From positions 1,984,001-2,048,000 of the forward strand of contig NC_014313.1 of NCBI RefSeq assembly GCF_000143145.1: a stretch of DNA of 64,000 nucleotides, in the 5' to 3' direction. The position numbers were made by a program, and so were the translations under genes. This DNA is from Hyphomicrobium denitrificans ATCC 51888. GTDB taxonomy: Bacteria > Pseudomonadota > Alphaproteobacteria > Rhizobiales > Hyphomicrobiaceae. Below, piece after piece: positions 1-8,125 of this stretch. Position 1 is the stretch's first letter. Each line of letters begins with the position of its first letter. The notes under the pieces are model-generated. The model made no database searches, was not told the DNA's origin, and worked only from the letters and a program-made list of their open reading frames with translations.

Positions 1-199
1 CGGTGCGCCCGAGCAGCGGGTAAACGAACTCGCCGCCGATCGAGATGAGGACGACGCCGAGCGGAACGACGATCGTCGCATAAGGCAGAAACCGGCCCAG
101 AACGCCGAACGCCACACCCACGATTGCGCGCGGCCAGTCGAGAACGAATGCAGCGACCATCAACCCGGCCGAAATGGCTACATTCGTTTCAAAATCCAT
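1..199 (-). CDS. Membrane protein, 3' part cut by window edge
   Basis: Sixty-six N-terminal residues are visible from an ATG at 199. The sequence begins MDFETNVAISAGLMVAAF and has two hydrophobic stretches (about residues 8-36 and 41-63) joined by a short Arg-containing loop, so it is an integral membrane protein. It starts 56 bp after the nuoC stop on the same strand, where nuoD would be expected, and carries no NuoD signature. It is probably co-transcribed with nuoABC. Family not recognised; the C-terminus lies outside the window. Confidence 0.6.
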   Translation of the reverse strand, partial: MDFETNVAISAGLMVAAFVLDWPRAIVGVAFGVLGRFLPYATIVVPLGVVLISIGGEFVYPLLGRT

Positions 200-255
200 T
201 CAAATGCCCACGGTGCAGGTGATGGAACCGGAACCGGGCCGACGCCCGGCAGCCG

Positions 256-855
256 TCATGAACGCTGTGCTTTTTCGTCACCCGGAATGATGTAGTTCGG
301 ACCTTCCCACGGGCTTTCGAAATCGAAATCGCGGAATTCCTGCGTGAGCTTGACCGGCTCGTACACGACGCGCTTCTTTTCGTCGTCGTAGCGAACCTCG
401 ACGTAACCGGTGAGCGGGAAATCCTTGCGCAGCGGATGTCCCTGAAAACCGTAGTCCGTCAGGATGCGTCTGAGATCGGGATGTCCGATGAAGCGGATGC
501 CATAGAGATCGTAAGCTTCGCGCTCATACCAGTTGGCGGCGGGGAAGACGTCGTTCACGCTCTGCACCGCAGTCGTCTCGTCGGTCGAGATCTTGATGCG
601 CAGCCGCTGATTGAGGCGCGGCGAAAGCAGATGATAGACGACCTCGAAGCGTTCGGCGCGCTCGGGATAGTCGACGCCGCAGATATCGATCAGAACCTCG
701 AACTGGCACTTGGGATCGTCGCGCAGTTTCGTCAGCACCTCGACGATCCGGTCGCGGGGCACGGAAATCGATGCCTCGTCGAAGGCCGTGCTGCTGGCGA
801 GGATGTCGGCTCCGAAGAGCGTGCCGACGTGAGTGATAAGGTTTGCGATTTCCAT
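256..855 (-). CDS. nuoC: NADH-quinone oxidoreductase subunit C
   Basis: 199 aa, the usual length of the separate (unfused) NuoC/30-kDa subunit of respiratory complex I, in the peripheral arm on the cytoplasmic side. The family signature region is present near residues 105-150 ([16 protein letters not shown], then [12 protein letters not shown]), with the C-terminal [12 protein letters not shown] tail typical of alphaproteobacterial and mitochondrial homologues. It is transcribed with nuoA and nuoB, but a gene for a secreted protein separates it from nuoB and an unrelated membrane protein follows it. Confidence 0.96.
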   Translation of the reverse strand: MEIANLITHVGTLFGADILASSTAFDEASISVPRDRIVEVLTKLRDDPKCQFEVLIDICGVDYPERAERFEVVYHLLSPRLNQRLRIKISTDETTAVQSVNDVFPAANWYEREAYDLYGIRFIGHPDLRRILTDYGFQGHPLRKDFPLTGYVEVRYDDEKKRVVYEPVKLTQEFRDFDFESPWEGPNYIIPGDEKAQRS

Positions 856-870
856 CAGAACAGCATCCGC

Positions 871-1290
871 TTAGGGCTTTTTATCAACGCGCGTGAGGTC
901 GGAACAGCCAGCCGTCGCTTCCGTTCCGGCTTCGATGTAACAGGCCGCGATGTGACCGTCGCCGAGAATTCGGCCTTCCGTCACGGATTTCGCGGCGGTC
1001 GAGGTCCACGCGAACGACGTGTTATCGGGAAAGACGATCCCGAAGAAATCGCGGCGGCCGCCTTCGTAGACGAAATAGCCGCGAAACCTCCGGTCGGTCT
1101 GCTCCGTGATATGGACGGTGCGCTCGCGCGTCCGGAGACCATAGATATCGCCGATCGAATCCGTGTGGCCGGACCACGTGCCCACAAGATTCGGACCGGA
1201 CTCAGCGGCGAGTGACGGCTGCGATAGCGCAACGGCCGCAACGAAAACCGAAAGGGTGCCTGCAGCTGCAGTTATCAGGCGGCGGTTCAC
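871..1290 (-). CDS. Secreted beta-rich protein inside the nuo operon
   Basis: 139 aa with a clear Sec signal peptide (Arg-Arg n-region, hydrophobic core, cleavage probably after SLAA near residue 29). The mature part opens with GTWSGHTD and alternates hydrophobic and polar residues, with repeated G-Y-F/F-F-G-I patterns, suggesting a small lipocalin-like beta-barrel. Two Cys residues near the C-terminus could form a disulfide. It sits 21 bp after nuoB and 15 bp before nuoC, so it is almost certainly in the operon. No named family is recognised; a role in complex I assembly cannot be inferred because the protein would be periplasmic. Confidence 0.72.
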   Translation of the reverse strand: MNRRLITAAAGTLSVFVAAVALSQPSLAAESGPNLVGTWSGHTDSIGDIYGLRTRERTVHITEQTDRRFRGYFVYEGGRRDFFGIVFPDNTSFAWTSTAAKSVTEGRILGDGHIAACYIEAGTEATAGCSDLTRVDKKP

Positions 1291-1311
1291 GACACGGCCT
1301 TTCCGAGTTGC

Positions 1312-1908
1312 CTATCTCTCGATCGTTCCCGTCCGGCGTATTTTGCGTTGTAGCAGCAGAATTCCATAGACCAGCGCCTCAGCCGTCGGCGGGCAACCCG
1401 GGACGTAAACATCGACCGGGACGACGCGATCGCAACCGCGCACGACGGCATAGGAATAATGATAGTAGCCGCCGCCGTTGGCGCAGCTTCCCATCGAAAT
1501 CACGTAACGCGGTTCCGGCATCTGGTCGTAGACCTTGCGCAACGCCGGAGCCATCTTGTTGGTCAGCGTGCCGGCGACGATCATCACGTCGGACTGGCGC
1601 GGCGAAGCGCGGGGCGCAAAGCCGAAGCGTTCGAGATCGTAACGCGGCATCGAGGCCTGCATCATCTCGACGGCGCAGCAGGCGAGACCGAACGTCATCC
1701 ACATCAGCGAGCCGGTGCGCGCCCAGTTGATGAGGTCATCGACTGTCGTCACGAGAAAGCCCTTGTCGGCCAACTCGTTGGAGATTCCGGTGAAGAACTG
1801 GTCGTCGGGACGAATGATCGAGGTTGCCGCGCCCGAGACGCCTTCGCGCGCCTTATCCAAGGCGCGGTCGAAGATGATCTGTCCGTCGTTGGTGCGTATC
1901 ACTCCCAT
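1312..1908 (-). CDS. nuoB: NADH-quinone oxidoreductase subunit B
   Basis: 198 aa. NuoB carries the N2 [4Fe-4S] cluster at the quinone end of complex I. The CCAVEMM motif (adjacent cysteines), the [16 protein letters not shown] segment and [11 protein letters not shown] supply the cluster ligands. The start [10 protein letters not shown] was chosen because it overlaps the end of nuoA by 10 bp, as is common in this operon; a longer reading would overlap nuoA by 120 bp in another frame. The N-terminus is slightly extended relative to short bacterial NuoB proteins. Confidence 0.97.
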   Translation of the reverse strand: MGVIRTNDGQIIFDRALDKAREGVSGAATSIIRPDDQFFTGISNELADKGFLVTTVDDLINWARTGSLMWMTFGLACCAVEMMQASMPRYDLERFGFAPRASPRQSDVMIVAGTLTNKMAPALRKVYDQMPEPRYVISMGSCANGGGYYHYSYAVVRGCDRVVPVDVYVPGCPPTAEALVYGILLLQRKIRRTGTIER

Positions 1909-2264
1909 TCGAGCGCGCCCTTCTTCCACTCGTAGATGAAGCCGACCGTCAGCACGCCGAGGAACGCCATCATCGACCAGAACCCGAATACGCCGATGTC
2001 CTTGAACGCCACCGCCCACGGAAACAGGAACGCAATTTCGAGATCGAAGACGATGAACAGGATCGACACGAGGTAGAACCTCACGTCGAATTTCATGCGC
2101 GCATCATCGAAGGCGTTGAAGCCGCATTCGTAAGCAGACACCTTTTCGGGGTCCGGATTGCGGTACGCAACCAGAAACGGCGCCACCATCAGGGCTGCGC
2201 CAATCAACAGCGCAACGCCGATGAAAATCGCAATTGGCAGGTAGTGAGAAGTCAGATCGACCAT
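1899..2264 (-). CDS. nuoA: NADH-quinone oxidoreductase subunit A
   Basis: 121 aa, three transmembrane helices (about residues 8-32, 62-84 and 90-112), matching NuoA/ND3 of the complex I membrane arm. The conserved [21 protein letters not shown] segment holds the loop cysteine characteristic of ND3. The start [10 protein letters not shown] was chosen because the upstream in-frame residues are Arg-rich and unlike NuoA. First gene of the visible nuo operon; its promoter should lie in the 455-bp gap upstream. Confidence 0.95.
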   Translation of the reverse strand: MVDLTSHYLPIAIFIGVALLIGAALMVAPFLVAYRNPDPEKVSAYECGFNAFDDARMKFDVRFYLVSILFIVFDLEIAFLFPWAVAFKDIGVFGFWSMMAFLGVLTVGFIYEWKKGALEWE

Positions 2265-2681
2265 CGCATCTCGTCCACATAGGGCACGGAGCCTGCAAAG
2301 GCGCACGATGCCGCCGCGCACGCCCGGTGTTAGCCCAGGACCTAATGGGGTGCAACTCGCGAGTGCTTCAAACGGCTGGGACTATATGTCTATGAGCTAA
2401 AAAGGAACCGTTTGACCGATGCGGTTGCTGGTGCCGACCTGCCGCACCGCCTCGCGTGGAGGCCGGTCTGTTTCAACGACCCATAGGGTTGCAGGTTGCC
2501 TGCAGACTGATGGTTTTATTCGCAGCGGCCCGACGGCCGGCAGCGTAGACCGCGCCGCAGTGAAAACATCGATATTTTTTATGAATTGAAGCAATTGCGC
2601 TTATTCTAGCGCGGGTCGCCGAACACCCCCGGCGTCGGGGTCGTGGGTCTAACGAATCGGCAGGCGGGTACCGGCCGGACA
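2265..2681. other. Non-coding gap upstream of nuoA
   Basis: Several reading frames are open here, but none has a plausible composition or ribosome binding site. It should contain the nuoA promoter (minus strand). A run of A/T around 2570-2605 is the only compositional feature. No further element is seen. Confidence 0.5.
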
Positions 2682-2712
2682 CGAGGTGTGAAGGAGCGGC
2701 CTCCACACCTCG
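2682..2712 (-). terminator. Hairpin after the His-rich gene
   Basis: A perfect 9-bp inverted repeat (CGAGGTGTG at 2682-2690, CACACCTCG at 2704-2712) lies 7 bp beyond the stop of the gene at 2720-2983. There is no U-tract on the minus strand, so it is a weak intrinsic terminator or a 3'-end stabilising hairpin. Confidence 0.5.
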
Positions 2713-2719
2713 CCGAAAA

Positions 2720-2983
2720 TCAACCGGCCTTCTTGACGGCCTTCTTCGACACGACGTGCTTGTGGCCGTGCTTCGCGGCGTGCTTGTGCGCCTTCTTCGC
2801 TGCATGCTTCTCGGCGTGCTTGGAAGCATGCTTGGAAGCATGCTTGGAAGCGTGCTTGTGGTGCGCAGCGTGATGGGCATGATGATGATGAACGCCCTTG
2901 GCGGTCTTGTCATGCGCGCTGGCAACGCCGGCTCCGAGCATCATAGCAGCGGCAGCAAGTGCGACAGTCAAAGTGGTCTTCAT
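2720..2983 (-). CDS. Secreted His/Lys/Ala-rich repeat protein
   Basis: 87 aa. A signal peptide (MKTTLTVALAAAAMMLGAGVASA) is followed by a mature chain made almost only of His, Lys and Ala, with an HHHHAHHAAHH cluster and tandem KHAS units. About a quarter of mature residues are His, so periplasmic binding of Ni, Cu, Zn or Co is a reasonable inference; the lysines would also favour polyanion binding. No domain family is recognised. It is monocistronic, with a hairpin directly downstream. Confidence 0.7.
   Translation of the reverse strand: MKTTLTVALAAAAMMLGAGVASAHDKTAKGVHHHHAHHAAHHKHASKHASKHASKHAEKHAAKKAHKHAAKHGHKHVVSKKAVKKAG
2821..2856. repeat. Three tandem 12-bp units in the His-rich gene
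   Basis: The unit TGGAAGCATGCT occurs at 2821-2832 and 2833-2844, and as TGGAAGCGTGCT at 2845-2856; a partial unit precedes it. On the minus strand it encodes successive KHAS units. Near-identical codons imply recent slippage or expansion. Confidence 0.85.
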
Positions 2984-3315
2984 AATAAGGCTCCTAATGG
3001 TGCGTTGGCGTCACTCGCGACGCGCGGCACTTCTAGGTGAGGATTCCTGTCAGGTTGATGAATATCTACGTTTAAAGAATATACTGTTTGGTAAGCTTGC
3101 ACTCACTCAAGTTGCAGAGCCTTTTTCCTCATCGTCGATGTGTGCGCGTGCCCCGGTGACAAAATAAAGGGCGTCAGCTTGGGGGAAAGCCGACGCCCGT
3201 AACGCAGCAAATTCAGGGGATGCTTTGCGCGCGTGCCGCTCATGGGGGACGGAGCGGAACGCTCTTATATCAGTGTCAAACTATCGCAGACGTTAACGCC
3301 GCCGATCTTCATCGC
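2984..3315. other. Gap between two small secreted protein genes
   Basis: It holds the promoter region of the His-rich gene (an A/T-rich patch near 3055-3095) and, at 3169-3198, the terminator of the gene at 3316-3576. No credible coding sequence or RNA gene is seen. Confidence 0.5.
3169..3198 (-). terminator. Intrinsic terminator
   Basis: A 12-bp stem with one mismatch (GGGCGTCAGCTT at 3169-3180, AAGCCGACGCCC at 3187-3198) is followed on the minus strand by TTTATTTTG (3160-3168). It ends the transcript of the gene at 3316-3576, about 118 bp upstream. Confidence 0.75.
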
Positions 3316-3576
3316 TCAGTACCAGCAGACGCGGCGGCCATAACGCCAATAGCAATGCCGGTAATCGTAGCCCCAGGCCGGATAGACGCCCCACGCGGGA
3401 TAGCCCCATCCATATCCCCAGTGACGCCGGTGACCGTATCCGCCGCCATAATGGCCGTGGCCGTATCCATGCCAGTGTCCGTATCCGCGACCGTGATAGG
3501 CCTCGGCCGAAGCGGAAAAACCGACGACGGCCAACGCCGCAAACGCAACTGCTGCAAGCTGTTTCATCGATGTCAT
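3316..3576 (-). CDS. Secreted Gly/Tyr/Trp/His-rich protein
   Basis: 86 aa: signal peptide (MTSMKQLAAVAFAALAVVGFSASAEA), then a low-complexity chain rich in Gly, Tyr, His and Trp (GYGHWHGYGHGHYGGGYGHRR). It ends RHCYWRYGRRVCWY, with two Cys that could form a disulfide. Such short GY-rich secreted proteins are common in Hyphomicrobiales and lack a known function. The start at 3576 was chosen for the signal peptide; MKQL nine bases further in is an alternative. A strong terminator lies downstream. Confidence 0.7.
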   Translation of the reverse strand: MTSMKQLAAVAFAALAVVGFSASAEAYHGRGYGHWHGYGHGHYGGGYGHRRHWGYGWGYPAWGVYPAWGYDYRHCYWRYGRRVCWY

Positions 3577-3749
3577 AGGAAGCTCCCGGTTGTCGAACTC
3601 AGGTGCTTCCAACAACGCGCGAAAGCCGCGCTTCCGATGGCCGCGCGCTATACTTCTTCGTATGATAGATGAGCGTTTATTCAGGAATTCAGCACACTCG
3701 ATCAGTGGGAATACCGCGCGAGGCTGCGCAGTATCCCCGCCGTTCGAAT

Positions 3750-4115
3750 TCAGCGGCCGTCGAAATCGCCGAGGCGATTGAAACAATCCTGAAGCTGTTC
3801 GGCACGTCCGCGCTGCTCTTCCGCGAGCGCCCGGCGCGGAGCCCAACGGCACCACTGGAAATGCGGTCTCAAATCCGAATCCCAACGCGGACCGCGATAG
3901 CCGCAACGGAATCTATTGTTCGCGTCGGCCTGCACTTGAGCGATGCGCGCATAAACTTCGCAGCTCGCGCGCTTGCCTTCGACCTCGCCGCGCCGATCGC
4001 TGCCGCCGAAGCGGAATGAGAAATTGCCATCGTTGAAGCGGACGGTCTGAGAGTCCGCGGCCATCGTCGAGACGAGAACAGCAGCCGTAGCCAGGCCAAT
4101 GGATGCAAGACGCAT
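3750..4115 (-). CDS. Secreted Cys-containing protein
   Basis: 121 aa with a signal peptide ending near residue 22 (MAADSQ). The mature chain is basic and contains four Cys (SCEVYARIAQ, FRCGYRG, WCRWAP, DCFNRL), compatible with two disulfides in a small periplasmic helical protein. The pattern of early Cys-x-x-Y-A plus C-G-Y-x-G-x-R-W resembles short exported proteins of Hyphomicrobiales, but no family name can be given. It lies alone between the GY-rich protein gene and the divergent cyclase gene. Confidence 0.65.
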   Translation of the reverse strand: MRLASIGLATAAVLVSTMAADSQTVRFNDGNFSFRFGGSDRRGEVEGKRASCEVYARIAQVQADANNRFRCGYRGPRWDSDLRPHFQWCRWAPRRALAEEQRGRAEQLQDCFNRLGDFDGR

Positions 4116-4413
4116 TTTTAAGATCCTCGGTTGCCTTCGTTGGTGCGCGGACTAACCAATGAATTGTGGCTGCCTGTTAGCGGGCTCCCGGCGGATTTAA
4201 GGGGAGAGCAAATAAACGGCGGCGACCGTCGCGATTGCATTGCCTGCCATCGGGCGAGAGCCGTTCGGCGACACGCGCCGCAAATTAATCCTTCAACGCG
4301 CAAGGCATGCGGAACCGGACAACATTCGCCTATAAGTTTTCGCCTTCACCGTGCGATTATCGCTCACGATTCCTTATGAAGCGATCGCAGATCATAGTAT
4401 CAGGTCTTCGCTC

Positions 4414-6588
4414 ATGTCCCGGTATCCGGCACTATTTCGCATACCCCTGCATGCGCTCGTTGCGTTCGCAATTCTCGCAGCCTGCGTTGCGTTGCGCGTC
4501 GCCGATCCGCAGCCGATTTCGCAATTGAGGCTATCCGTTTTCGATACTTATCTGCGCGCCGCCCCACGCGCCGCCGATCCGTCGTTTCCGGTGCGCATCA
4601 TAGCGATCGACGAAGCCTCGTTGGCGCGCGCAGGCCAATGGCCGTGGCCGCGATCGGTTCTCGCGGAACTGACATCGCGTCTGCATCGGGCCGGCGCCAA
4701 ATCGATCACGTTCGACGTCGTGCTGGCAGAGCCGGATCGGCTGTCGCCCGATGCGCTGTTGCGATCGCTGGATGGGCAAGCGGTCAGCGCGGCCATCGTG
4801 TCGGAGATTTCACGGCTTCCTTCGAATGACCAACAACTCGCGAATGCCATTGCATCCGCTCCGGTCGTGCTCGGCGTGGCGGGCGAGGCGCAGTCCAATC
4901 GCAGCGTCGCTGCCTATCGCGGCGGCATCTCGTTCGCGGGCGACAATCCGATGATGTTCGTCCACGCCTATCCCGGCGGCGTCGAAAATCTGCCGATACT
5001 GGCGCAGGCGGCGCGTGGCGTCGGCGCCGTCAACTGGGTGCCGTCCGAGGATCAGATCGTCCGGCGCATTCCTCTGCTCGTCGCGATCGGCGGCAAGCTC
5101 TACCCTTCGCAAGCGCTGGAAGCGCTTCGCGTCGGCACCGGACAGTCGACGATTTTCGTGAAGTCGTCGGGCGGCAGCGACGTCGAAGCCTTCGGTAGTC
5201 AAACCGGCATCGAGTCCGTTCGCGTCGGGCAAACAATTCTGCCGACAACGGACCGCGGCGAGCTGTGGCTCAAATTCTCGCCGCACGATCCACAGCGCAC
5301 GATCTCGGCGAGCAACATCCTCGACGGCAGCTTCGATCCCGAGGCGATCAAGGCGCGTCATATCTTCATCGGCGCGACGGCAACGGGCTTGCTCGATCTT
5401 CGAGCGACGCCTCTTGCGTCTTCGATCCCTGGCGTCGAAATCGAGGCGCAGGCTTTGGAGCAGATGCTTTCCGGCGAGCATCTGATCCGGCCAGCCTACG
5501 CGACCGGGCTCGAGATCACATTCATCGTGCTGTTCGGCGCGCTGGTCGCGTGGATGATCGCGCGCAGCGGCGCGCTGATCGCGGCCATCGTCGGCGGCCT
5601 GGCGATTGCGGGCATTGTCGCTCTATCCTGGCTTGCGTTTTCTCGCGCGGGCCTGCTGTTCGATCCGGTGTATCCCGGATTGGCGATCGCGTTCCTCTAT
5701 CTCGGAACGTCGCTGACCAGCTACGTTCAATCGGAAATCGAACGTGCGCAGATCCGCTCGGCATTCGGGCATTATATTTCGCCGTCCGTCGTCTCCGAAA
5801 TCGCCCGGCATCCCGACAGGTTGAAACTCGGCGGCGACGAGCGCGACGTCACACTGCTGTTCGCCGACGTCCGTGGCTTTTCGAAACTATCGGAAGGACT
5901 GCAGCCGGACGAGCTGGTTCGCTTCGTCAACCGCCTGTTCACGCCGCTCGCCGACACCATCCTCGATCATCGCGGCACCATCGACAAGTTCATGGGCGAC
6001 GCCGTGATGGCGTTCTGGAACGCTCCGTTGCAGGATGAAGAGCACGCACGAAACGCGTGCCGCGCGGCGCTCGCAATGCTGGACGATGTTGCGCGCTTCA
6101 ACGCCAAACTTTCGGAAGAGAGCGCGCTGCGTGGCGAAACCGCCGTGCCGGTGCGGCTCGGCATAGGATTGAATACCGGCGCGTGCGTCGTCGGCAACGT
6201 CGGCTCGCCTCAGCGCTTCGACTATTCCGTTCTGGGCGATGCCGTGAACGTCGCCGCACGCTTCGAGGAAGCGACGAAGACGTTCGGCGTGGATATCGTC
6301 GTCGGCGAGCGAACGGCCGCCGATGTGCCCAGCTTCGCATTTCTGGAACTCGGCACCGTGATGCCGCGCGGCAAGGATCGTCCCGAGCGGATCTTCGCGC
6401 TGATCGGCGACGAGACCTTTGCGGCGTCGTCAGAATTTTCCGAACTCAAGGCGGCGCATACGACTTTGCTTGTTGCGTCGTCGGACACCGGCGAGCGCGA
6501 AGCGGCGCTCGTCAAATGCCGCAAGCTTTGCCCGTCATCCATCGCGGGTTACTACAGCCGGGGCCTAAGCCAGTTCGTCCAGCCCTGA
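4414..6588 (+). CDS. CHASE2-domain adenylate cyclase
   Basis: 724 aa from ATG 4414 (an upstream in-frame ATG at 4351 would add 21 residues). Order: N-terminal membrane anchor, periplasmic CHASE2 sensor (about residues 30-360), a cluster of C-terminal transmembrane helices (about 368-437), then a class III nucleotide cyclase domain (about 475-670). Metal-binding Asp residues are in FADVRGFS and MGDAVMAFW, and the purine-selecting Lys is in TIDKFMGD, which points to ATP rather than GTP. GDAVNVAARF is also intact, so the enzyme should be active and make cAMP in response to a periplasmic signal. It is convergent with a FecR-domain gene, 39 bp apart. Confidence 0.9.
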   Translation: MSRYPALFRIPLHALVAFAILAACVALRVADPQPISQLRLSVFDTYLRAAPRAADPSFPVRIIAIDEASLARAGQWPWPRSVLAELTSRLHRAGAKSITFDVVLAEPDRLSPDALLRSLDGQAVSAAIVSEISRLPSNDQQLANAIASAPVVLGVAGEAQSNRSVAAYRGGISFAGDNPMMFVHAYPGGVENLPILAQAARGVGAVNWVPSEDQIVRRIPLLVAIGGKLYPSQALEALRVGTGQSTIFVKSSGGSDVEAFGSQTGIESVRVGQTILPTTDRGELWLKFSPHDPQRTISASNILDGSFDPEAIKARHIFIGATATGLLDLRATPLASSIPGVEIEAQALEQMLSGEHLIRPAYATGLEITFIVLFGALVAWMIARSGALIAAIVGGLAIAGIVALSWLAFSRAGLLFDPVYPGLAIAFLYLGTSLTSYVQSEIERAQIRSAFGHYISPSVVSEIARHPDRLKLGGDERDVTLLFADVRGFSKLSEGLQPDELVRFVNRLFTPLADTILDHRGTIDKFMGDAVMAFWNAPLQDEEHARNACRAALAMLDDVARFNAKLSEESALRGETAVPVRLGIGLNTGACVVGNVGSPQRFDYSVLGDAVNVAARFEEATKTFGVDIVVGERTAADVPSFAFLELGTVMPRGKDRPERIFALIGDETFAASSEFSELKAAHTTLLVASSDTGEREAALVKCRKLCPSSIAGYYSRGLSQFVQP

Positions 6589-6627
6589 CGCTGCGCGGGG
6601 TGTCACGCGCGAGCGGCGACTTCGATG

Positions 6628-7641
6628 CTAGCGTCCTCGGAGACCGCCGCTCGGCCGGTTACCGCCACCGTAGCCGCCACCGCCGTAGTTGCCCCGGTTC
6701 GGGATTCGGATGCCGCCGCCGCCGATGACAATATCCATTCCGCGCGCACCGTTGCCCCAATCGTCGTCATCGTTCTTCGGCCGGCTCGCGGTACGTTTCG
6801 GCTTAACTGGTTTCTGTGCCGCTTTGGTTTTCTTTGCGGGAGGCGCTGCCTTGCGCGGCGTGCTGGCCTTCTTCACTCCAAAGCGCGGATGCGGATTGAG
6901 ACAAGCCTTTTCCTCCGAGGGAGGAAACGCGCCATCGACGATCATCGCACGCGTGAGGATCGGATTGGGATCAATCGCGGGCGCGTTGGTCACGAATGGA
7001 AACGCCGTGTCGAACGCGACGGTCGCGTTGTCCGGCAGCTGAGGCCAGTTTACCGGCTTCTCGACGGTGCCGTCGTCGGAAATACGGATCAGCTGACCGG
7101 GACGTTCGAGAACGTGACACACGTTTCTCTTGCCGGTCGCCTCGAGCGCGCCTTCGTGCAGCAAGACCCAAACCGAGCGATCGGGAAGGATATAGACATC
7201 GAAGATCGTCCCGCGCACGGTGATCGATGCGTTGGGCGTGTTGATGACGTACGTTGTTTTCGCCGCGGCGCCAGTGATGAACCGGAACGCGCCCTTCATC
7301 ATGTTGACGACGATGGAGCCGGCCTTCTTGTCGCTGTCGTAGACGAATTTATCGAGCACGAGCCGCGACCCCGGGCCGAGGGCGAGCTTCGTCTCGTCGT
7401 CCAGCCTGAACTCGCCCTGCGCGTCGGTGTTGACCTCAATGGACTCGTCCTGGCGAACTTCATCGCCTTTCGCGAGCTTGCGTTGCTTTTCGGCGAAGTC
7501 CGCCATGACCACGTTCGTGATGACGACGGATTCGCCGATCCTGTCTCCCGAGGCCGCCTGCGCCGGTCCCACGGCGGCCAGCAGCAAGCCGCCAACGCTG
7601 ACGGACAACAATAGGGATTTCATGAACGCATAACGGGCCAT
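6628..7641 (-). CDS. Secreted FecR-domain protein
   Basis: 337 aa. A signal peptide (cleavage near residue 29, AQAA) is followed by a FecR domain at about 45-165 (GEFRLDDETKLALGPGSRLVL, then TPNASITVRGTIFDVYILPD), with no N-terminal anti-sigma cytoplasmic part. It is therefore a periplasmic FecR-fold protein rather than a FecR signal transducer. The C-terminal third is a Lys/Ala/Pro linker followed by Gly-rich repeats (GGGGIRIPNRGNYGGGGYGGGN), likely surface-exposed or wall-interacting. It converges on the CHASE2 cyclase gene. A TGTTCC-N4-GGAACA dyad lies 100 bp upstream of its start, like those of the 21-25 kb export locus. Confidence 0.85.
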   Translation of the reverse strand: MARYAFMKSLLLSVSVGGLLLAAVGPAQAASGDRIGESVVITNVVMADFAEKQRKLAKGDEVRQDESIEVNTDAQGEFRLDDETKLALGPGSRLVLDKFVYDSDKKAGSIVVNMMKGAFRFITGAAAKTTYVINTPNASITVRGTIFDVYILPDRSVWVLLHEGALEATGKRNVCHVLERPGQLIRISDDGTVEKPVNWPQLPDNATVAFDTAFPFVTNAPAIDPNPILTRAMIVDGAFPPSEEKACLNPHPRFGVKKASTPRKAAPPAKKTKAAQKPVKPKRTASRPKNDDDDWGNGARGMDIVIGGGGIRIPNRGNYGGGGYGGGNRPSGGLRGR

Positions 7642-8125
7642 CGCACTGCCTCTAATGAAAATTGTTATCCTGAAATATGATCGTGAAACTTAGCATACGG
7701 ACTGTCGCCGGGCCATTGGAGCAGATCCTGGAAGCGGCGATTGTTCCCCGCGGAACACATGAAAGCTCTTCGACGCATGCGCGCCACGCAGGGGCGTTTG
7801 TTGCATCGCCGAAGGCCATGGCGATGTCGGCATTCAGGATGCTGCCGCGTTGGCGCCTGTTCGCGGCCCGGTGCCTCGACGGTCATCGGTCCGGGCGCAG
7901 TCATATCGACGACAATACTACGGCCAGCGTTGTTGCCGAATTGGCAGAGATATTAGCGAATTGGAGATCATTATTTCGAGTAATTTATTTATTGCACTGC
8001 GCAATTGCGTAAAAATATATTGAACGTTTATAGGAAATCGCCAAATTCGGACTTACTTTTAATCACTCGCTTACAGATTGCACTATATTTAGCGCACCCA
8101 ACTTAAGTGCGAGTGGAATGCGCAG
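7642..8125. other. Divergent regulatory gap, A/T-rich on its right side
   Basis: This gap separates the divergent FecR-domain and PAS-GGDEF-EAL genes. The left half holds the TGTTCC-N4-GGAACA dyad (7742-7757). The right half, about 7945-8110, is strikingly A/T-rich for this window and includes the palindrome CGCAATTGCG (8000-8009). An open frame at 7677-8012 looks random. The A/T-rich block is the probable promoter or nucleoid-protein target for the downstream gene. Confidence 0.55.
7742..7757. promoter_or_regulatory. Dyad site A, TGTTCC-CCGC-GGAACA
   Basis: Both 6-bp half-sites are perfect with a 4-bp spacer, 100 bp before the FecR-domain start codon (minus strand). The same half-sites recur at 21159 and 24727. 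Read towards the FecR gene, GGAAC is followed 17 nt later by TCTGC, compatible with an ECF-type promoter. Confidence 0.6.

Noticed and set aside
2821..2856. Tandem repeats as a CRISPR
   Set aside because: Units are 12 bp, contiguous with no spacers, and code for protein.
7677..8012. 111-residue plus-strand frame in the gap before the c-di-GMP gene
   Set aside because: Covers the dyad site and the A/T-rich block, has no ribosome binding site and random composition.
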